NCBI GenBank assembly: GCA_035530275.1
Contig: DATKVC010000015.1
Coordinates: forward strand, 372,001 to 436,000
Reading direction: 5' to 3'
DNA from: CAIJMU01 sp035530275
Lineage (GTDB): Bacteria; Spirochaetota; Spirochaetia; Treponematales; Rectinemataceae
Length of the DNA stretch: 64,000 bases
Shown: positions 23,714 through 31,719 of the stretch, in pieces
Layout of the letters: the number at the start of each line of letters is the position of its first letter
Position numbering within the stretch: the first letter of the stretch is position 1
The notes under the pieces: generated by a model
What the model was told of the DNA's origin: nothing
What the model saw: the letters and a program-made list of their open reading frames with translations, nothing else
The model's database searches: none
Translations under genes and position numbers: made by a program

Positions 23714-24133
23714 CTAGGCTTTCTTTTCGATCGGCGCCTGCGTCGCCGCTTCCGCGGCTTCCCTCGGGTTAGCCACCACCGCCCAATCGTTGACATTCAT
23801 GCCTTCGGCTTCCATGGCCTTCATCAGCCGAAAGATCGCCTTGTTCCGAAAAGGGCCTCGTTTGAGAATTATCGCCATAGAGCGTTTTCCGCTCATGCCG
23901 CTGCCCTGACCGAGTATGTCGCCCAGCCTCGGCGGCAACTTGCCTGCGAAGCCGAGAGGCTCGGACGCGATGATGAGGTAGTCGGCCATGGCGAAGCGGG
24001 GGATTTCCCCTTTCACCGACGCCACGAGGTCGACCTCGTGCCCCTTGCCGCGGAGCGCTTGGGCCATGGCGGTCGCCGCCGTTTCGAGCGCCCTGGGTGT
24101 CGATGCGGGAATATAGAGCAGGCAAATACGCAT
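23714..24133 (-). CDS. Flavodoxin-like fold protein
   Basis: 139 residues. The first strand and phosphate-loop-like turn (ICLLYIPASTPRALETAATAMAQAL), the second strand (HEVDLVASVKG), the ADYLIIASEPLGFAGKLPPRL segment and SMAIILKRGPFRNKAIFRLMKAMEAEGM follow the flavodoxin beta-alpha pattern, but the canonical T/S-x-T-G-N-T FMN loop is not clear. It may bind flavin weakly or serve another role. ATG 24133 is preceded by AAGGAGGTCGC. It is divergent from the hydrogenase operon, so a redox role is possible but unproven. Confidence 0.6.
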   Translation of the reverse strand: MRICLLYIPASTPRALETAATAMAQALRGKGHEVDLVASVKGEIPRFAMADYLIIASEPLGFAGKLPPRLGDILGQGSGMSGKRSMAIILKRGPFRNKAIFRLMKAMEAEGMNVNDWAVVANPREAAEAATQAPIEKKA

Positions 24134-24309
24134 GCGACCTCCTTATCAGCAAACACTATGCCATCGCCTAACCACGGCGCCATCCCCCGTGGACCGATCG
24201 CCAAAAAAGAATCAATAAAAATGTACCGAGACATTGTTTTCCGCTCCCACCTGTGCGAAAATATATATAGATAAATAGAGATCGAATACGCGGAAAAGGG
24301 GGTTTGGTC

Positions 24310-24822
24310 ATGATCCGCGAATCTTTGCTCAATTCAATAGATGCTCTTGCGGGCCGATATGGCCCAGGCCGGGACGCGATGTTGCCGATCCTCCAGGGAC
24401 TCCAAAAGGAATACGGCTGGCTTGGCATGGAAATCATCAACGAAGTCGCGCGTCGCTTCAGCCTCTCGCAGACGGAGGTCTTTTCGGTCGCATCTTTCTA
24501 CCATTTCCTCGATACGACGAAACGCGGCCGCTATGTCATCCGCATCTGCCGGAGCATATCCTGCGCCCTCGCCGACCCTGAAAATCTCCTCACCCGATCG
24601 GGCAGCACCAAGGGTCGCATCCTAAGGGCGCTGGAGGCCGAGCTGGGCATCGAGATGGGCGGCACGACCCACGACGGTCTGTACACCCTCGACTGGGCCA
24701 ACTGCATGGGAATGTGCGATCGCGGGCCCGCGATGATGGTCAACGACGACCTCTACGCGGAGCTCACGCCCTCGAAGGCGGTCGACATCGTGAGATCGTA
24801 CCGCTGCTGTGATTCGATATGA
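24310..24822 (+). CDS. hydC: NAD-dependent [FeFe] hydrogenase, NuoE-like subunit
   Basis: 170 residues from ATG 24310. Thioredoxin-like NuoE domain binding one [2Fe-2S]: Cys80 and Cys85 in RICRSISCALADP, Cys132 and Cys136 in NCMGMCDRGP. The N-terminal helical part PILQGLQKEYGWLGMEIINEVARRF is typical. It is the electron-transfer subunit linking HydB to HydA. It lies first in hydCBA. The C-terminal coding segment is duplicated 78 bp downstream, between its stop and hydB. An AT-rich tract (24257-24280) upstream may carry the promoter. Confidence 0.92.
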   Translation: MIRESLLNSIDALAGRYGPGRDAMLPILQGLQKEYGWLGMEIINEVARRFSLSQTEVFSVASFYHFLDTTKRGRYVIRICRSISCALADPENLLTRSGSTKGRILRALEAELGIEMGGTTHDGLYTLDWANCMGMCDRGPAMMVNDDLYAELTPSKAVDIVRSYRCCDSI

Positions 24823-24906
24823 CGCGGTACGACCTCACGCGCGAGTTCGCGGGGCGAACTCGCTATCCCCAGACGGTACCGCTGCTGCGACTCGATATGG
24901 GCGCGG
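24798..24906 (+). repeat. 78-bp-spaced duplication of the hydC 3' end, with hairpin
   Basis: GTACCGCTGCTG followed by GATTCGATATG/GACTCGATATG occurs at 24798-24827 and again at 24876-24906, about 85% identical. The spacing, 78 bp, is a multiple of three, so the second copy repeats the C-terminal residues YRCCDSI in frame after the stop. Between the copies GCGAGTTCG (24841-24849) pairs with CGAACTCGC (24855-24863) to form a 9-bp hairpin with a CGGGG loop. Confidence 0.75.
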
Positions 24907-24942
24907 GACCGGCGAACATGGAAGCGGAAGCAGGAGGCGCAT

Positions 24943-26112
24943 ATGGCGCGTAAAATAGACGTCGTCTTCTCCGATCTCGAACCGGGCGCGGCGCTCGCGA
25001 AGGCAGTCGCGATGAAGCCCGAGGAAATAATAGCAATTGTCAAGGATTCGAACCTGAGGGGGCGCGGCGGTGCCGGCTTCCCCACGGGGCTCAAATGGGA
25101 GTCGGCGCGAGCGCAGGGTCGGCCGGCCTGCGTTGTCTGCAATGCGGACGAGGGCGAGCCCGGCACCTTCAAGGATAAGCGGATCCTCGAGCTCCGGGCC
25201 TCCAAGGTCATCGAGGCGATGGTAATCTGCGCCAGGGCCATCGGCGCCGACAAGGGCTACATCTACATGCGCGGGGAATACAGCTACCTTCGCAAGGAGA
25301 TAGAGGCGACGATGTCCCGCCTCGCGGGATTGGGCATGATCGGCAAAGCGGTCCTGGGCGACCCGACCTTCCATTTCGACCTCCAGCTCAGGCTCGGTTC
25401 CGGCGCCTACGTCTGCGGCGAGGAAACGGCCCTCATCGACTCCCTCGAGTCGCGCCGGGGCGAGCCGCGGAACAAGCCCCCCTTCCCCACCGAGCACGGT
25501 TTCCTCGGCATGCCGACGGTGGTCAACAACGTCGAGACCCTCGCCCTCGTGCCGCACATCATCCTGAACGGAGCCGAATGGTTCCGCGACTTCGGCACGC
25601 GCACCTCCTCAGGGTCGAAGCTCTTCTCCGTGTCGGGCGACTGCCGCAAGCCCGGCATCTACGAGTTCGAATACGGCATCACGATCAGGGAACTCTTGAA
25701 GGCCGTGGAGGCCGGCCCCGACACGAAGGCCGTGCAGATCGGGGGCGCTTCCGGTTACTGCGCCTCGGCCGACGATTTCGACAAGTCGATCTCCTTCGAG
25801 GGCATACCGACGGGCGGCTCGATCATTGTCTTCGACCAGAGCAGATCGATGTTCAAGATATTGAAGAACTTCGTCGAGTTCTTCCAGGAGGAATCCTGCG
25901 GCCAGTGCACGCCCTGCCGCGAGGGTTGCTCGCGGATGCTCGAGGGCATCCTCAAATTCGAGCGAGGCCAGGGCTCCTCCAAGGTCATCACCGACCTCCT
26001 CGAGCTGGCCGAGACCATGAGCCTCGCCTCGAAATGCGGTTTCGGCCAATCCGTGCCGAATTCCTTCAGGACTATCGTCTCGAAATTCAGGGACGAGATA
26101 CTTTCGGCCTAA
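24943..26112 (+). CDS. hydB: NAD-dependent [FeFe] hydrogenase, short NuoF-like flavoprotein subunit
   Basis: 389 residues. FMN-binding RGRGGAGFPTGLKW (40-52), NADH-binding NADEGEPGTFKDKR (67-80), then RLGSGAYVCGEETALIDSLE and the SLBB-type region. The N3-type [4Fe-4S] ligands are Cys319, Cys322, Cys325 and Cys365 (ESCGQCTPCREGC, SKCGFG). It lacks the N-terminal thioredoxin-like [2Fe-2S] domain and the C-terminal bacterial ferredoxin domain found in the roughly 600-residue HydB of electron-bifurcating HydABC. It oxidises or reduces NAD(H) and feeds HydC/HydA. RBS AGGAGG precedes ATG 24943. Confidence 0.93.
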   Translation: MARKIDVVFSDLEPGAALAKAVAMKPEEIIAIVKDSNLRGRGGAGFPTGLKWESARAQGRPACVVCNADEGEPGTFKDKRILELRASKVIEAMVICARAIGADKGYIYMRGEYSYLRKEIEATMSRLAGLGMIGKAVLGDPTFHFDLQLRLGSGAYVCGEETALIDSLESRRGEPRNKPPFPTEHGFLGMPTVVNNVETLALVPHIILNGAEWFRDFGTRTSSGSKLFSVSGDCRKPGIYEFEYGITIRELLKAVEAGPDTKAVQIGGASGYCASADDFDKSISFEGIPTGGSIIVFDQSRSMFKILKNFVEFFQEESCGQCTPCREGCSRMLEGILKFERGQGSSKVITDLLELAETMSLASKCGFGQSVPNSFRTIVSKFRDEILSA

Positions 26113-26123
26113 GGGGAGCCGTC

Positions 26124-27905
26124 ATGAAAGAACTCAGTATTACGATGAATGGAACGGCCTACCGCGCCGACGAGGGCATGACGATCCTCGACCTCTGCCG
26201 CCGCGAGGGCATCCACGTTCCGACCCTCTGCGACCATCCCGATCTCCACACCAAGGGCATCTGCCGCATCTGCGTCGTCGAGGTGAAGGGCTACCGCGCC
26301 CTCCAGGCCTCCTGCTCGACTCCGCTCATCGAGGGCATGGACATCAACACCACCGGCGACAAGGTCAGGAGGGCGCGTAAGACCATCGTCGAGCTCCTCC
26401 TCGCGAACCACTACACCGATTGCACCGTATGCCCGAAGAACCTCTCCTGCGAACTCCAGCGCCTCGCCGACGAGTACGGCCTTTCCGAACTCCGTTGGAA
26501 GGAGCGCCGCGAGCGCACGGTCGTCCGCGACCTCTCCTCGCCGGTCTTCGTGCGCGACAACAACAAGTGCGTGCTCTGCCAGCGTTGCATCCGCGCCTGC
26601 GCCGATCTCCAGGGCGTGGGCGCCCTCGCCAATCTCTGGAAGGGCGATCGCACCATCATCGGCTCGGCCTTCAACCGCCCTATCTCGGAGATCGTCTGCA
26701 TCAACTGCGGCCAGTGCGTGGCGCATTGCCCGACGGGGGCCCTCCACGAAAAGCAGGCCGGCGATTTCGTGTGGAAGGCCATCGACGATCCGGCCAAGGT
26801 CGTCGTCGTGCAGACGGCTCCCGCCATTCGCGCGGCCCTCGGCGAGGAATTCGGCTATCCCCCGGGCACCCGCGTCACCGGCAAGATGGTGACCGCCCTC
26901 AAGATGATGGGCTTCGACTACGTCTTCGACACCCAGTTCACCGCCGATCTCACCATCATCGAGGAGGCCCACGAGCTCCTCGGCAGGCTCAAGGCGGCAC
27001 TCGTCGACAAGAGCCCCGTGGCCCTGCCCATGACCACCTCCTGCTCCCCGGGATGGATCAAGTTCCAGGAGCACTTCTTCCCCGAGCTCCTGCCCAACGT
27101 CTCGAGCTGCAAGTCTCCGCAGCAGATGTTCGGCGCCGTCCTCAAGACCTGGTGGGCCGCCAAGAAGGGCCTCGAGCCGGACAACATCGTCTCGGTCTCG
27201 GTCATGCCCTGCACGGCCAAGAAGTACGAGGCGGGACGCCCCGAGATGGGCAGGGAAGGGACTCGCGACGTCGATTACGCCATCACTACCCGCGAATTGG
27301 CGACGATGATCAAGCAGGCGGGCATCGATCTTCGCAACCTCCCCGACAGCCCCTTCGACGATCCCCTCGGCGAGTCCACGGGCGCCGCGACCATCTTCGC
27401 CGCCACGGGCGGCGTCATGGAAGCTGCCCTCCGTACGGCCTACGAGGTCGTCACCGGCCGCGAGGTTCCCTTCGCCCACCTCGACATCACTCCCATCCGC
27501 GGCATGGACGGGGTCCGCGAGGCTGCGGTCAAGATCGAACAGGTCAAACCCGAGTTCTCCTGGCTCGAGGGCGTCACCCTCAAGGTCCTCGTCGCCCACG
27601 GCACGGCCAACGCCAAAACCGTGATGACCGCGGTCAAGGAGGGCAGGCTCGAGGCCCATTTCATCGAGATCATGACCTGTCCCGGCGGCTGCCTCGGCGG
27701 AGGCGGACAGCCCCTGCCCGTGACGCCGGAGAAACGCGCCGCCCGGGCTCGAGCAATCTATGAGGAGGACGGCGATTTCAAGGTCCGCAAGTCCCACGAA
27801 AACCTGGCCGTGGCGAAACTCTACACCGACTTCCTCGGCGCCCCGAACAGCCACAAGGCACATGAACTCCTCCATACGAAGTACACGGCCAGGGGCAGGT
27901 ATTGA
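26124..27905 (+). CDS. hydA: [FeFe] hydrogenase catalytic subunit, group A
   Basis: 593 residues from ATG 26124. N-terminal [2Fe-2S] ferredoxin (Cys36, 47, 50, 64), His-Cys cluster (His96, Cys100, 103, 109), two [4Fe-4S] (Cys149/152/155/159 and Cys192/195/198/202), then the H-cluster domain: L1 TSCSPGW (Cys307, Ser308), L2 VMPCTAKKYE (Cys363), L3 EIMTCPGGCLGGGGQP (Cys519, Cys523), and the C-terminal small-subunit domain ending SHENLAVAKLYTDFLG/AHELLHTKY. It makes or consumes H2. The second Cys of the canonical TSCCP is Ser here. The hydEFG maturases are not in the window. The operon ends at a strong terminator. Confidence 0.95.
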   Translation: MKELSITMNGTAYRADEGMTILDLCRREGIHVPTLCDHPDLHTKGICRICVVEVKGYRALQASCSTPLIEGMDINTTGDKVRRARKTIVELLLANHYTDCTVCPKNLSCELQRLADEYGLSELRWKERRERTVVRDLSSPVFVRDNNKCVLCQRCIRACADLQGVGALANLWKGDRTIIGSAFNRPISEIVCINCGQCVAHCPTGALHEKQAGDFVWKAIDDPAKVVVVQTAPAIRAALGEEFGYPPGTRVTGKMVTALKMMGFDYVFDTQFTADLTIIEEAHELLGRLKAALVDKSPVALPMTTSCSPGWIKFQEHFFPELLPNVSSCKSPQQMFGAVLKTWWAAKKGLEPDNIVSVSVMPCTAKKYEAGRPEMGREGTRDVDYAITTRELATMIKQAGIDLRNLPDSPFDDPLGESTGAATIFAATGGVMEAALRTAYEVVTGREVPFAHLDITPIRGMDGVREAAVKIEQVKPEFSWLEGVTLKVLVAHGTANAKTVMTAVKEGRLEAHFIEIMTCPGGCLGGGGQPLPVTPEKRAARARAIYEEDGDFKVRKSHENLAVAKLYTDFLGAPNSHKAHELLHTKYTARGRY

Positions 27906-28012
27906 CGCGCGGCATGGATGCCGCCCCAGAGGAGCGCCGAAGCGAAGCTTCGGCACGTCATGGATGACGACGGTGCGGCGGCAGCCTGGAATGCTTCCGT
28001 GCCGTGTTTTTC

Positions 28013-28048
28013 GCCGCGCGGGGAATGTCCCCCGCGCGGCTCTTTCTT
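28013..28048 (+). terminator. Rho-independent terminator of hydCBA
   Basis: GCCGCGCGGGG (28013-28023) pairs with CCCCGCGCGGC (28030-28040) over 11 bp with a 6-base loop, followed by TCTTTCTT. It lies about 110 bp after hydA and before the FecR-domain gene. Confidence 0.8.
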
Positions 28049-28081
28049 GACGGCGGCCCTCCGAAAGACGAGCCTGGAATC

Positions 28082-28753
28082 ATGAAAACGAAGCGATCCG
28101 GCACAGGCCGGAATCTTGTGCTCTTCATCGGACTTCTCGGCATCGTCCTCCTCGGCACGGGAGCTGCCGCGCCCCTCCCACCCTCCCGGCAGGCTAGGGT
28201 CGCCCTCGTGGTCGGCGAGGTTAGCATCGACGGCAAGCCCGCCGATATCGGAATGACCCTCGGTTCGAAGGCCAGGGTCGAAACCGGGAAGAATTCCCGC
28301 TGCGACATAGTTTTCGGCGGCGGCAACGCGATCAGTTTTGGCCAAGACGACATCGCCTCAATCGACTTCGCGACCGCGGCGATCGGCGTTCGATTGGATC
28401 GGGGCGGCGTGACAGCCGTCCTCAAAAAGCTCGAGAAGATCGTGGGAAAGGCCGCCTTCGACATATCGACGCCCCAGGCCACAGCCGCCGTGCGTGGAAC
28501 ATCGTTCTGCGTATGGTCCAGCGAGAATCAGACCTATGTTTGCGCCTGCAACGGGAGGGTCCACTTCCAGGACGCGATGGGCGGCAACAGGCTCGATCTC
28601 GCGGCCTCCCATCACGACGGGCGCATTTTCACCAAGGAAGGCTCGCGGATCACCGTCGTTCCCGCCGGAGTCCTCCATCACGACGATGCGAGCGTCCAAT
28701 CCGTCGCCAAGGACATCGGCTATGCGATCGACTGGACCAAGATAGACGACTAG
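28082..28753 (+). CDS. FecR-domain periplasmic/membrane-anchored protein
   Basis: 223 residues from ATG 28082. A hydrophobic N-terminal segment (VLFIGLLGIVLLGTGAAAP) acts as signal peptide or anchor. It is followed by a FecR domain: RVALVVGEVSIDGKPADIGMTLGSKARVETGKNSRCDIVFGGGNAISFGQDD and FDISTPQATAAVRGTSFCVWSSENQTYVCACNGRVHF, the typical T/S-P-x-A-x-x-V-R-G-T core. Such domains occur in anti-sigma regulators and in stand-alone periplasmic proteins; no sigma factor gene is adjacent, so the latter is likelier. Isolated gene after the hydrogenase terminator. Confidence 0.8.
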   Translation: MKTKRSGTGRNLVLFIGLLGIVLLGTGAAAPLPPSRQARVALVVGEVSIDGKPADIGMTLGSKARVETGKNSRCDIVFGGGNAISFGQDDIASIDFATAAIGVRLDRGGVTAVLKKLEKIVGKAAFDISTPQATAAVRGTSFCVWSSENQTYVCACNGRVHFQDAMGGNRLDLAASHHDGRIFTKEGSRITVVPAGVLHHDDASVQSVAKDIGYAIDWTKIDD

Positions 28754-28785
28754 CCCTCCGCCGAAATAAAAATCCTCTTCCACTC

Positions 28786-28826
28786 TTGAATTCTAGATAT
28801 CTTTATGATATCATTAAGATATCTAG
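28786..28826 (+). promoter_or_regulatory. Promoter and palindromic operator of the ABC-2 exporter operon
   Basis: TTGAAT (28786-28791) and TATCAT (28809-28814) with a 17-bp spacer form a good sigma-70 promoter. Superimposed is a 34-bp inverted repeat (28793-28826): arms CTAGATATCTT and AAGATATCTAG around the centre ATGATATCAT, with one mismatched pair. GATATC occurs at 28796, 28807 and 28818, each exactly 11 bp apart, one helical turn. A dimeric repressor could cover spacer and -10. The regulator is unknown and no regulator gene is adjacent. Confidence 0.75.
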
Positions 28827-28847
28827 GAAACACGAGGAGGGAAGGGT

Positions 28848-29708
28848 ATGGCTTCCCTGGCAATAGAGGCCGAAGGCCTTGTGCGGCGCTTCGGAAAACG
28901 GACGGCTGTGGACGGCATCTCCTTCGGCGTCGGGCAGGGCGAGATTTTCGGCCTGCTCGGCCCCAATGGGGCGGGCAAGACCACGAGTCTCAGGCTGCTG
29001 ACGGGTCTGCTGCGGGCCGACGCCGGCCGGGCGCGAGTGGCCGGCCGCGAGATCACCGCAAGCGATCCCTCGACGATAGCGAAGTTCGGCGTCGTGTTCG
29101 AGGAACAGAACCTCTACGATCGCCTGTCAGCGCGTGAAAACCTTCGTTTCAATTGCCGCCTTTTCGACCTTCCCCTTTCCCGGGCCGACGAGGCGCTGGC
29201 CCTCGTGGGGCTCGCGGACCGGGCCAAGAGCCCGGCGGGCAGCCTCTCGACCGGCATGCGGCAACGCCTCTTGATCGCGCGGGCCCTCCTCCATCGGCCG
29301 GAGGTCCTCTTTCTCGACGAGCCGACGCGTGGCCTCGATCCCATCGCCGCCCGCGAAATCAGGACCCTCGTCGAGGAGCTCAGGCGTGAAGGCGCGACCA
29401 TTCTCCTCACCACCCATCTCCTGGACGAGGCTGACCAGCTCTGCGGGCGACTCGCCTTCATCGTCGATGGACGCATCGTGGCCGAGGGTTCTCCGCGGGA
29501 GCTCAAGCTCGCCCACGGCCGGCGAGTGCTCTCGGTTTTGGTGGCCGAGGAGGAGGGCGAGCGGGCTCTCGAACTCGGCATGGACGACGCGGCCAGCGCC
29601 CAGGCCCTCTCCGGCCTCTTCGCCGACGGAAGGATCAGGTCCATCCATTCGCAAGAGGCCAGTCTCGAGGAAGTGTTCGTCGAGATGGCCGGCCGGCGGC
29701 CGGACTGA
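28848..29708 (+). CDS. ABC transporter ATP-binding protein (ABC-2 type exporter)
   Basis: 286 residues. Complete nucleotide-binding domain: Walker A LLGPNGAGKTTS, Q-loop VFEEQNLY, signature LSTGMRQR, Walker B VLFLDEPTRGLD and switch His in LLTTHLLDEAD. The C-terminal extension (about 210-286) is the usual regulatory tail of CcmA/NatA-type exporters. It energises the permease encoded 10 bp downstream. RBS GAGGAGGGAAGG; promoter with a three-box operator just upstream. Substrate unknown (drug, Na+ or lipid). Confidence 0.92.
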   Translation: MASLAIEAEGLVRRFGKRTAVDGISFGVGQGEIFGLLGPNGAGKTTSLRLLTGLLRADAGRARVAGREITASDPSTIAKFGVVFEEQNLYDRLSARENLRFNCRLFDLPLSRADEALALVGLADRAKSPAGSLSTGMRQRLLIARALLHRPEVLFLDEPTRGLDPIAAREIRTLVEELRREGATILLTTHLLDEADQLCGRLAFIVDGRIVAEGSPRELKLAHGRRVLSVLVAEEEGERALELGMDDAASAQALSGLFADGRIRSIHSQEASLEEVFVEMAGRRPD

Positions 29709-29718
29709 GGAGGAAGGC

Positions 29719-30831
29719 ATGAAGACGCGAATCGTGCTTGCCATAGCCCGAAAAGACGCCCTCGACCTGTGGCTCAACAAGGGGGCGATGGTGGGCCTGA
29801 TCGTGCCGATCTTCCTTTCCCTCGTCTGGCTCTTCATCGGGGCGGCCTTGGCGGGGGGCAATTCGAAAATCCTCGTCTACAACCCCGGGGACTCCTCGAT
29901 CGCGACGGTACTCTCGGCCGGTCAATCCAAGTCGCAGCTGGTCGAAGCCGGCTCCGAGGCCGATGTGGCGCGCGCCTTCTCGAGCGGATGGCGGGGACCC
30001 TCCTACGCTCTCGGTCTCGCATTGCCCAAGAATCTCGACGCATCGCTGGCTGCCGGCAATGCTCTTTTCCTGCGCCTCTATGTTGATCGCAAGCAGGTGG
30101 CGAGGCCTATCGAGTCGAGTATCGTCGCGTCGATGCAGGCTTATGGGCGTGCCCTCGCCTCTCCGGAGCCTCCTCTCAGGGTGGAAACGACCGTGCTCAA
30201 CGAAAAGCCCGGCAAGGCCTTGGATTTCGACGTGAGCCGCCTTTACCTCGCCCTGTCGCTGCTCATTTCGCTGATGGTCGGGACGACCTTCATGCCCCAG
30301 ATCCTCATCGAGGAGAAGGAAAGGAAGACCCTACGCATGCTGATGGTTTCGCCCGCCTCGTACGGCGACATCCTCGCGGGGAAGGTTCTCGTAGTATTCA
30401 TCTACCAATTGGTCCTTACCGGCATCGTTATCGGCATCCAGCAGGGCTACACGGGCCAGGTTGCCGGGGTGGTCCTCTTCGCGTTCCTGGCCTGCCTTTT
30501 CAGCGTGAGCCTCGGACTCCTCCTCGGGGCGGCCTTCGACACGGTGGCCGCGGCCTCGGCCGTCGGTGGCACCCTGATCTTCCTATATATGTTGGGCGGC
30601 GTCTTCGTGGGTCCCCTGGGCGAGCTCCTGGGCGGCAGCCCCCTCTCGACCCTCTCGCGCCTCATCCCGACCTACTATCTCGCCGACGGCCTCGTGAGGG
30701 CCGCGAGGTCGGCCGATGCGTCGCGGGAATTCCTCATCGACCTCGGCCTCTCCCTCGCATCCGTCCTCGCCTTACTGGCGGCATCATTCCTCGTACTCAG
30801 GCGCCGCGCAGGCGCGGCAGCCTCATCCTGA
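29719..30831 (+). CDS. ABC-2 type permease
   Basis: 370 residues. A first membrane helix (MVGLIVPIFLSLVWLFIGAAL) is followed by a roughly 150-residue extracytoplasmic domain and then five or six helices: LYLALSLLISLMVGTTFMPQIL, VLVVFIYQLVLTGIVIGIQQ, VAGVVLFAFLACLFSVSLGLLLG and so on, with the amphipathic EEKERKTLRMLMVSPASYGDILAGK coupling segment that characterises ABC-2 permeases of the NatB/YhaP type. Works with the ATPase encoded upstream as an exporter, presumably as a homodimer. ATG 29719 preceded by GAGGAAGG. Confidence 0.9.
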   Translation: MKTRIVLAIARKDALDLWLNKGAMVGLIVPIFLSLVWLFIGAALAGGNSKILVYNPGDSSIATVLSAGQSKSQLVEAGSEADVARAFSSGWRGPSYALGLALPKNLDASLAAGNALFLRLYVDRKQVARPIESSIVASMQAYGRALASPEPPLRVETTVLNEKPGKALDFDVSRLYLALSLLISLMVGTTFMPQILIEEKERKTLRMLMVSPASYGDILAGKVLVVFIYQLVLTGIVIGIQQGYTGQVAGVVLFAFLACLFSVSLGLLLGAAFDTVAAASAVGGTLIFLYMLGGVFVGPLGELLGGSPLSTLSRLIPTYYLADGLVRAARSADASREFLIDLGLSLASVLALLAASFLVLRRRAGAAASS

Positions 30832-30851
30832 TTCGGTCAAAGGAGACTACT

Positions 30852-31709
30852 GTGAAAGACACACTCGAAACGAAGGTATGGCGCATCAACGGCTTCCTAG
30901 CCCTCGCGATCGTACTGGCCCTTTACGCCACAGCAACCGTGATCGCCCTCAACTCTCCCACCAATCCCACCTTGTCCATCCTCTTGATCCTCGTGGGCTC
31001 CCTGGCGATGCGGGGCTTCTTCGTCATCCACCCGAACGAGGCGAAAACCTTCACCTTCGCCGGCACCTACGTCGGCTCCCTCCGCGACCAGGGCTTCCAC
31101 TGGACCAACCCCTTCGCGATGAAGCGCCCGGTGATGCTCCGCGTGCGCAATTTCGCGAGCCCCGTTCTCAAGGTCAACGACGCCCTGGGCAATCCCATCG
31201 AGATCGGCGCCGTCGTCGTCTGGCGCGTGACCGATTCGGCGAAGGCGCTCTTCAATGTTGACAATTATGAAAGCTTCATCACGGTGCAGGCCGAGACCGC
31301 CATCCGTTACCTCGCGAGCCGATTTCCCTACGACGCCGCCCAGGATGTCGAGTCGCTCCGCGGCAGCCAGGACGAGGTCGCGGCCGAACTGCGTGAGCAG
31401 CTCCATTCGAGGCTGGCGACGGCGGGGATCGAGATCGACGAGGCGAGGCTCTCACACTTGGCCTACGCTCCCGAAATCGCCCAGGCCATGCTTCGCAAAC
31501 AGCAGGCCGGCGCGGTGATCGCCGCGAGACGTCTCATCGTGGATGGCGCTGTCGGCATGGTGAAGATGGCCCTCTCGGAACTCGAGGAGCAAAATGTCGT
31601 CACCCTCGACAACGAGCGGAGGGCGGCGATGGTGAACAACCTCCTCGTCGCTCTCGTCTCCGAATCAGAGGCGCAGCCCGTGATCAACACGGGCAGCCTC
31701 TACGCATGA
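30852..31709 (+). CDS. SPFH/Band 7 (stomatin-prohibitin-like) membrane protein
   Basis: 285 residues from GTG 30852. Two N-terminal membrane helices (FLALAIVLALYATATVIAL; LSILLILVGSLAMRGFFVI) precede an SPFH domain: HPNEAKTFTFAGTYVGSLRDQGFHWTNPF, DALGNPIEIGAVVVWRVTDSAKALFNVDNYESFITVQAETAIRYLASRFPYD. The C-terminal helical part ends in EIAQAMLRKQQAGAVIAARR. Such proteins form large membrane rings or scaffolds that tune proteases and lipid domains. The next gene, a small Arc-like protein, is a frequent companion. Linked loosely (20 bp) to the ABC-2 operon. Confidence 0.9.
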   Translation: MKDTLETKVWRINGFLALAIVLALYATATVIALNSPTNPTLSILLILVGSLAMRGFFVIHPNEAKTFTFAGTYVGSLRDQGFHWTNPFAMKRPVMLRVRNFASPVLKVNDALGNPIEIGAVVVWRVTDSAKALFNVDNYESFITVQAETAIRYLASRFPYDAAQDVESLRGSQDEVAAELREQLHSRLATAGIEIDEARLSHLAYAPEIAQAMLRKQQAGAVIAARRLIVDGAVGMVKMALSELEEQNVVTLDNERRAAMVNNLLVALVSESEAQPVINTGSLYA

Positions 31710-31719
31710 CGCCGAGGCG

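Noticed and set aside
24200..24300. Rex operator upstream of hydC
   Set aside because: The AT-rich tract with CTGTGCGAAAAT has no second matching half-site for TTGTG-N-CACAA type symmetry.
24841..24863. Hairpin after the hydC TGA as a SECIS element for selenocysteine
   Set aside because: The stem begins 18 nt after the UGA and the loop lacks SECIS features; the residue context is not a known selenocysteine site. Kept only as a hairpin.
26109..27956. 615-codon minus-strand open frame opposite hydA
   Set aside because: Antisense shadow of a gene with full [FeFe] hydrogenase motifs; no family resemblance of its own.
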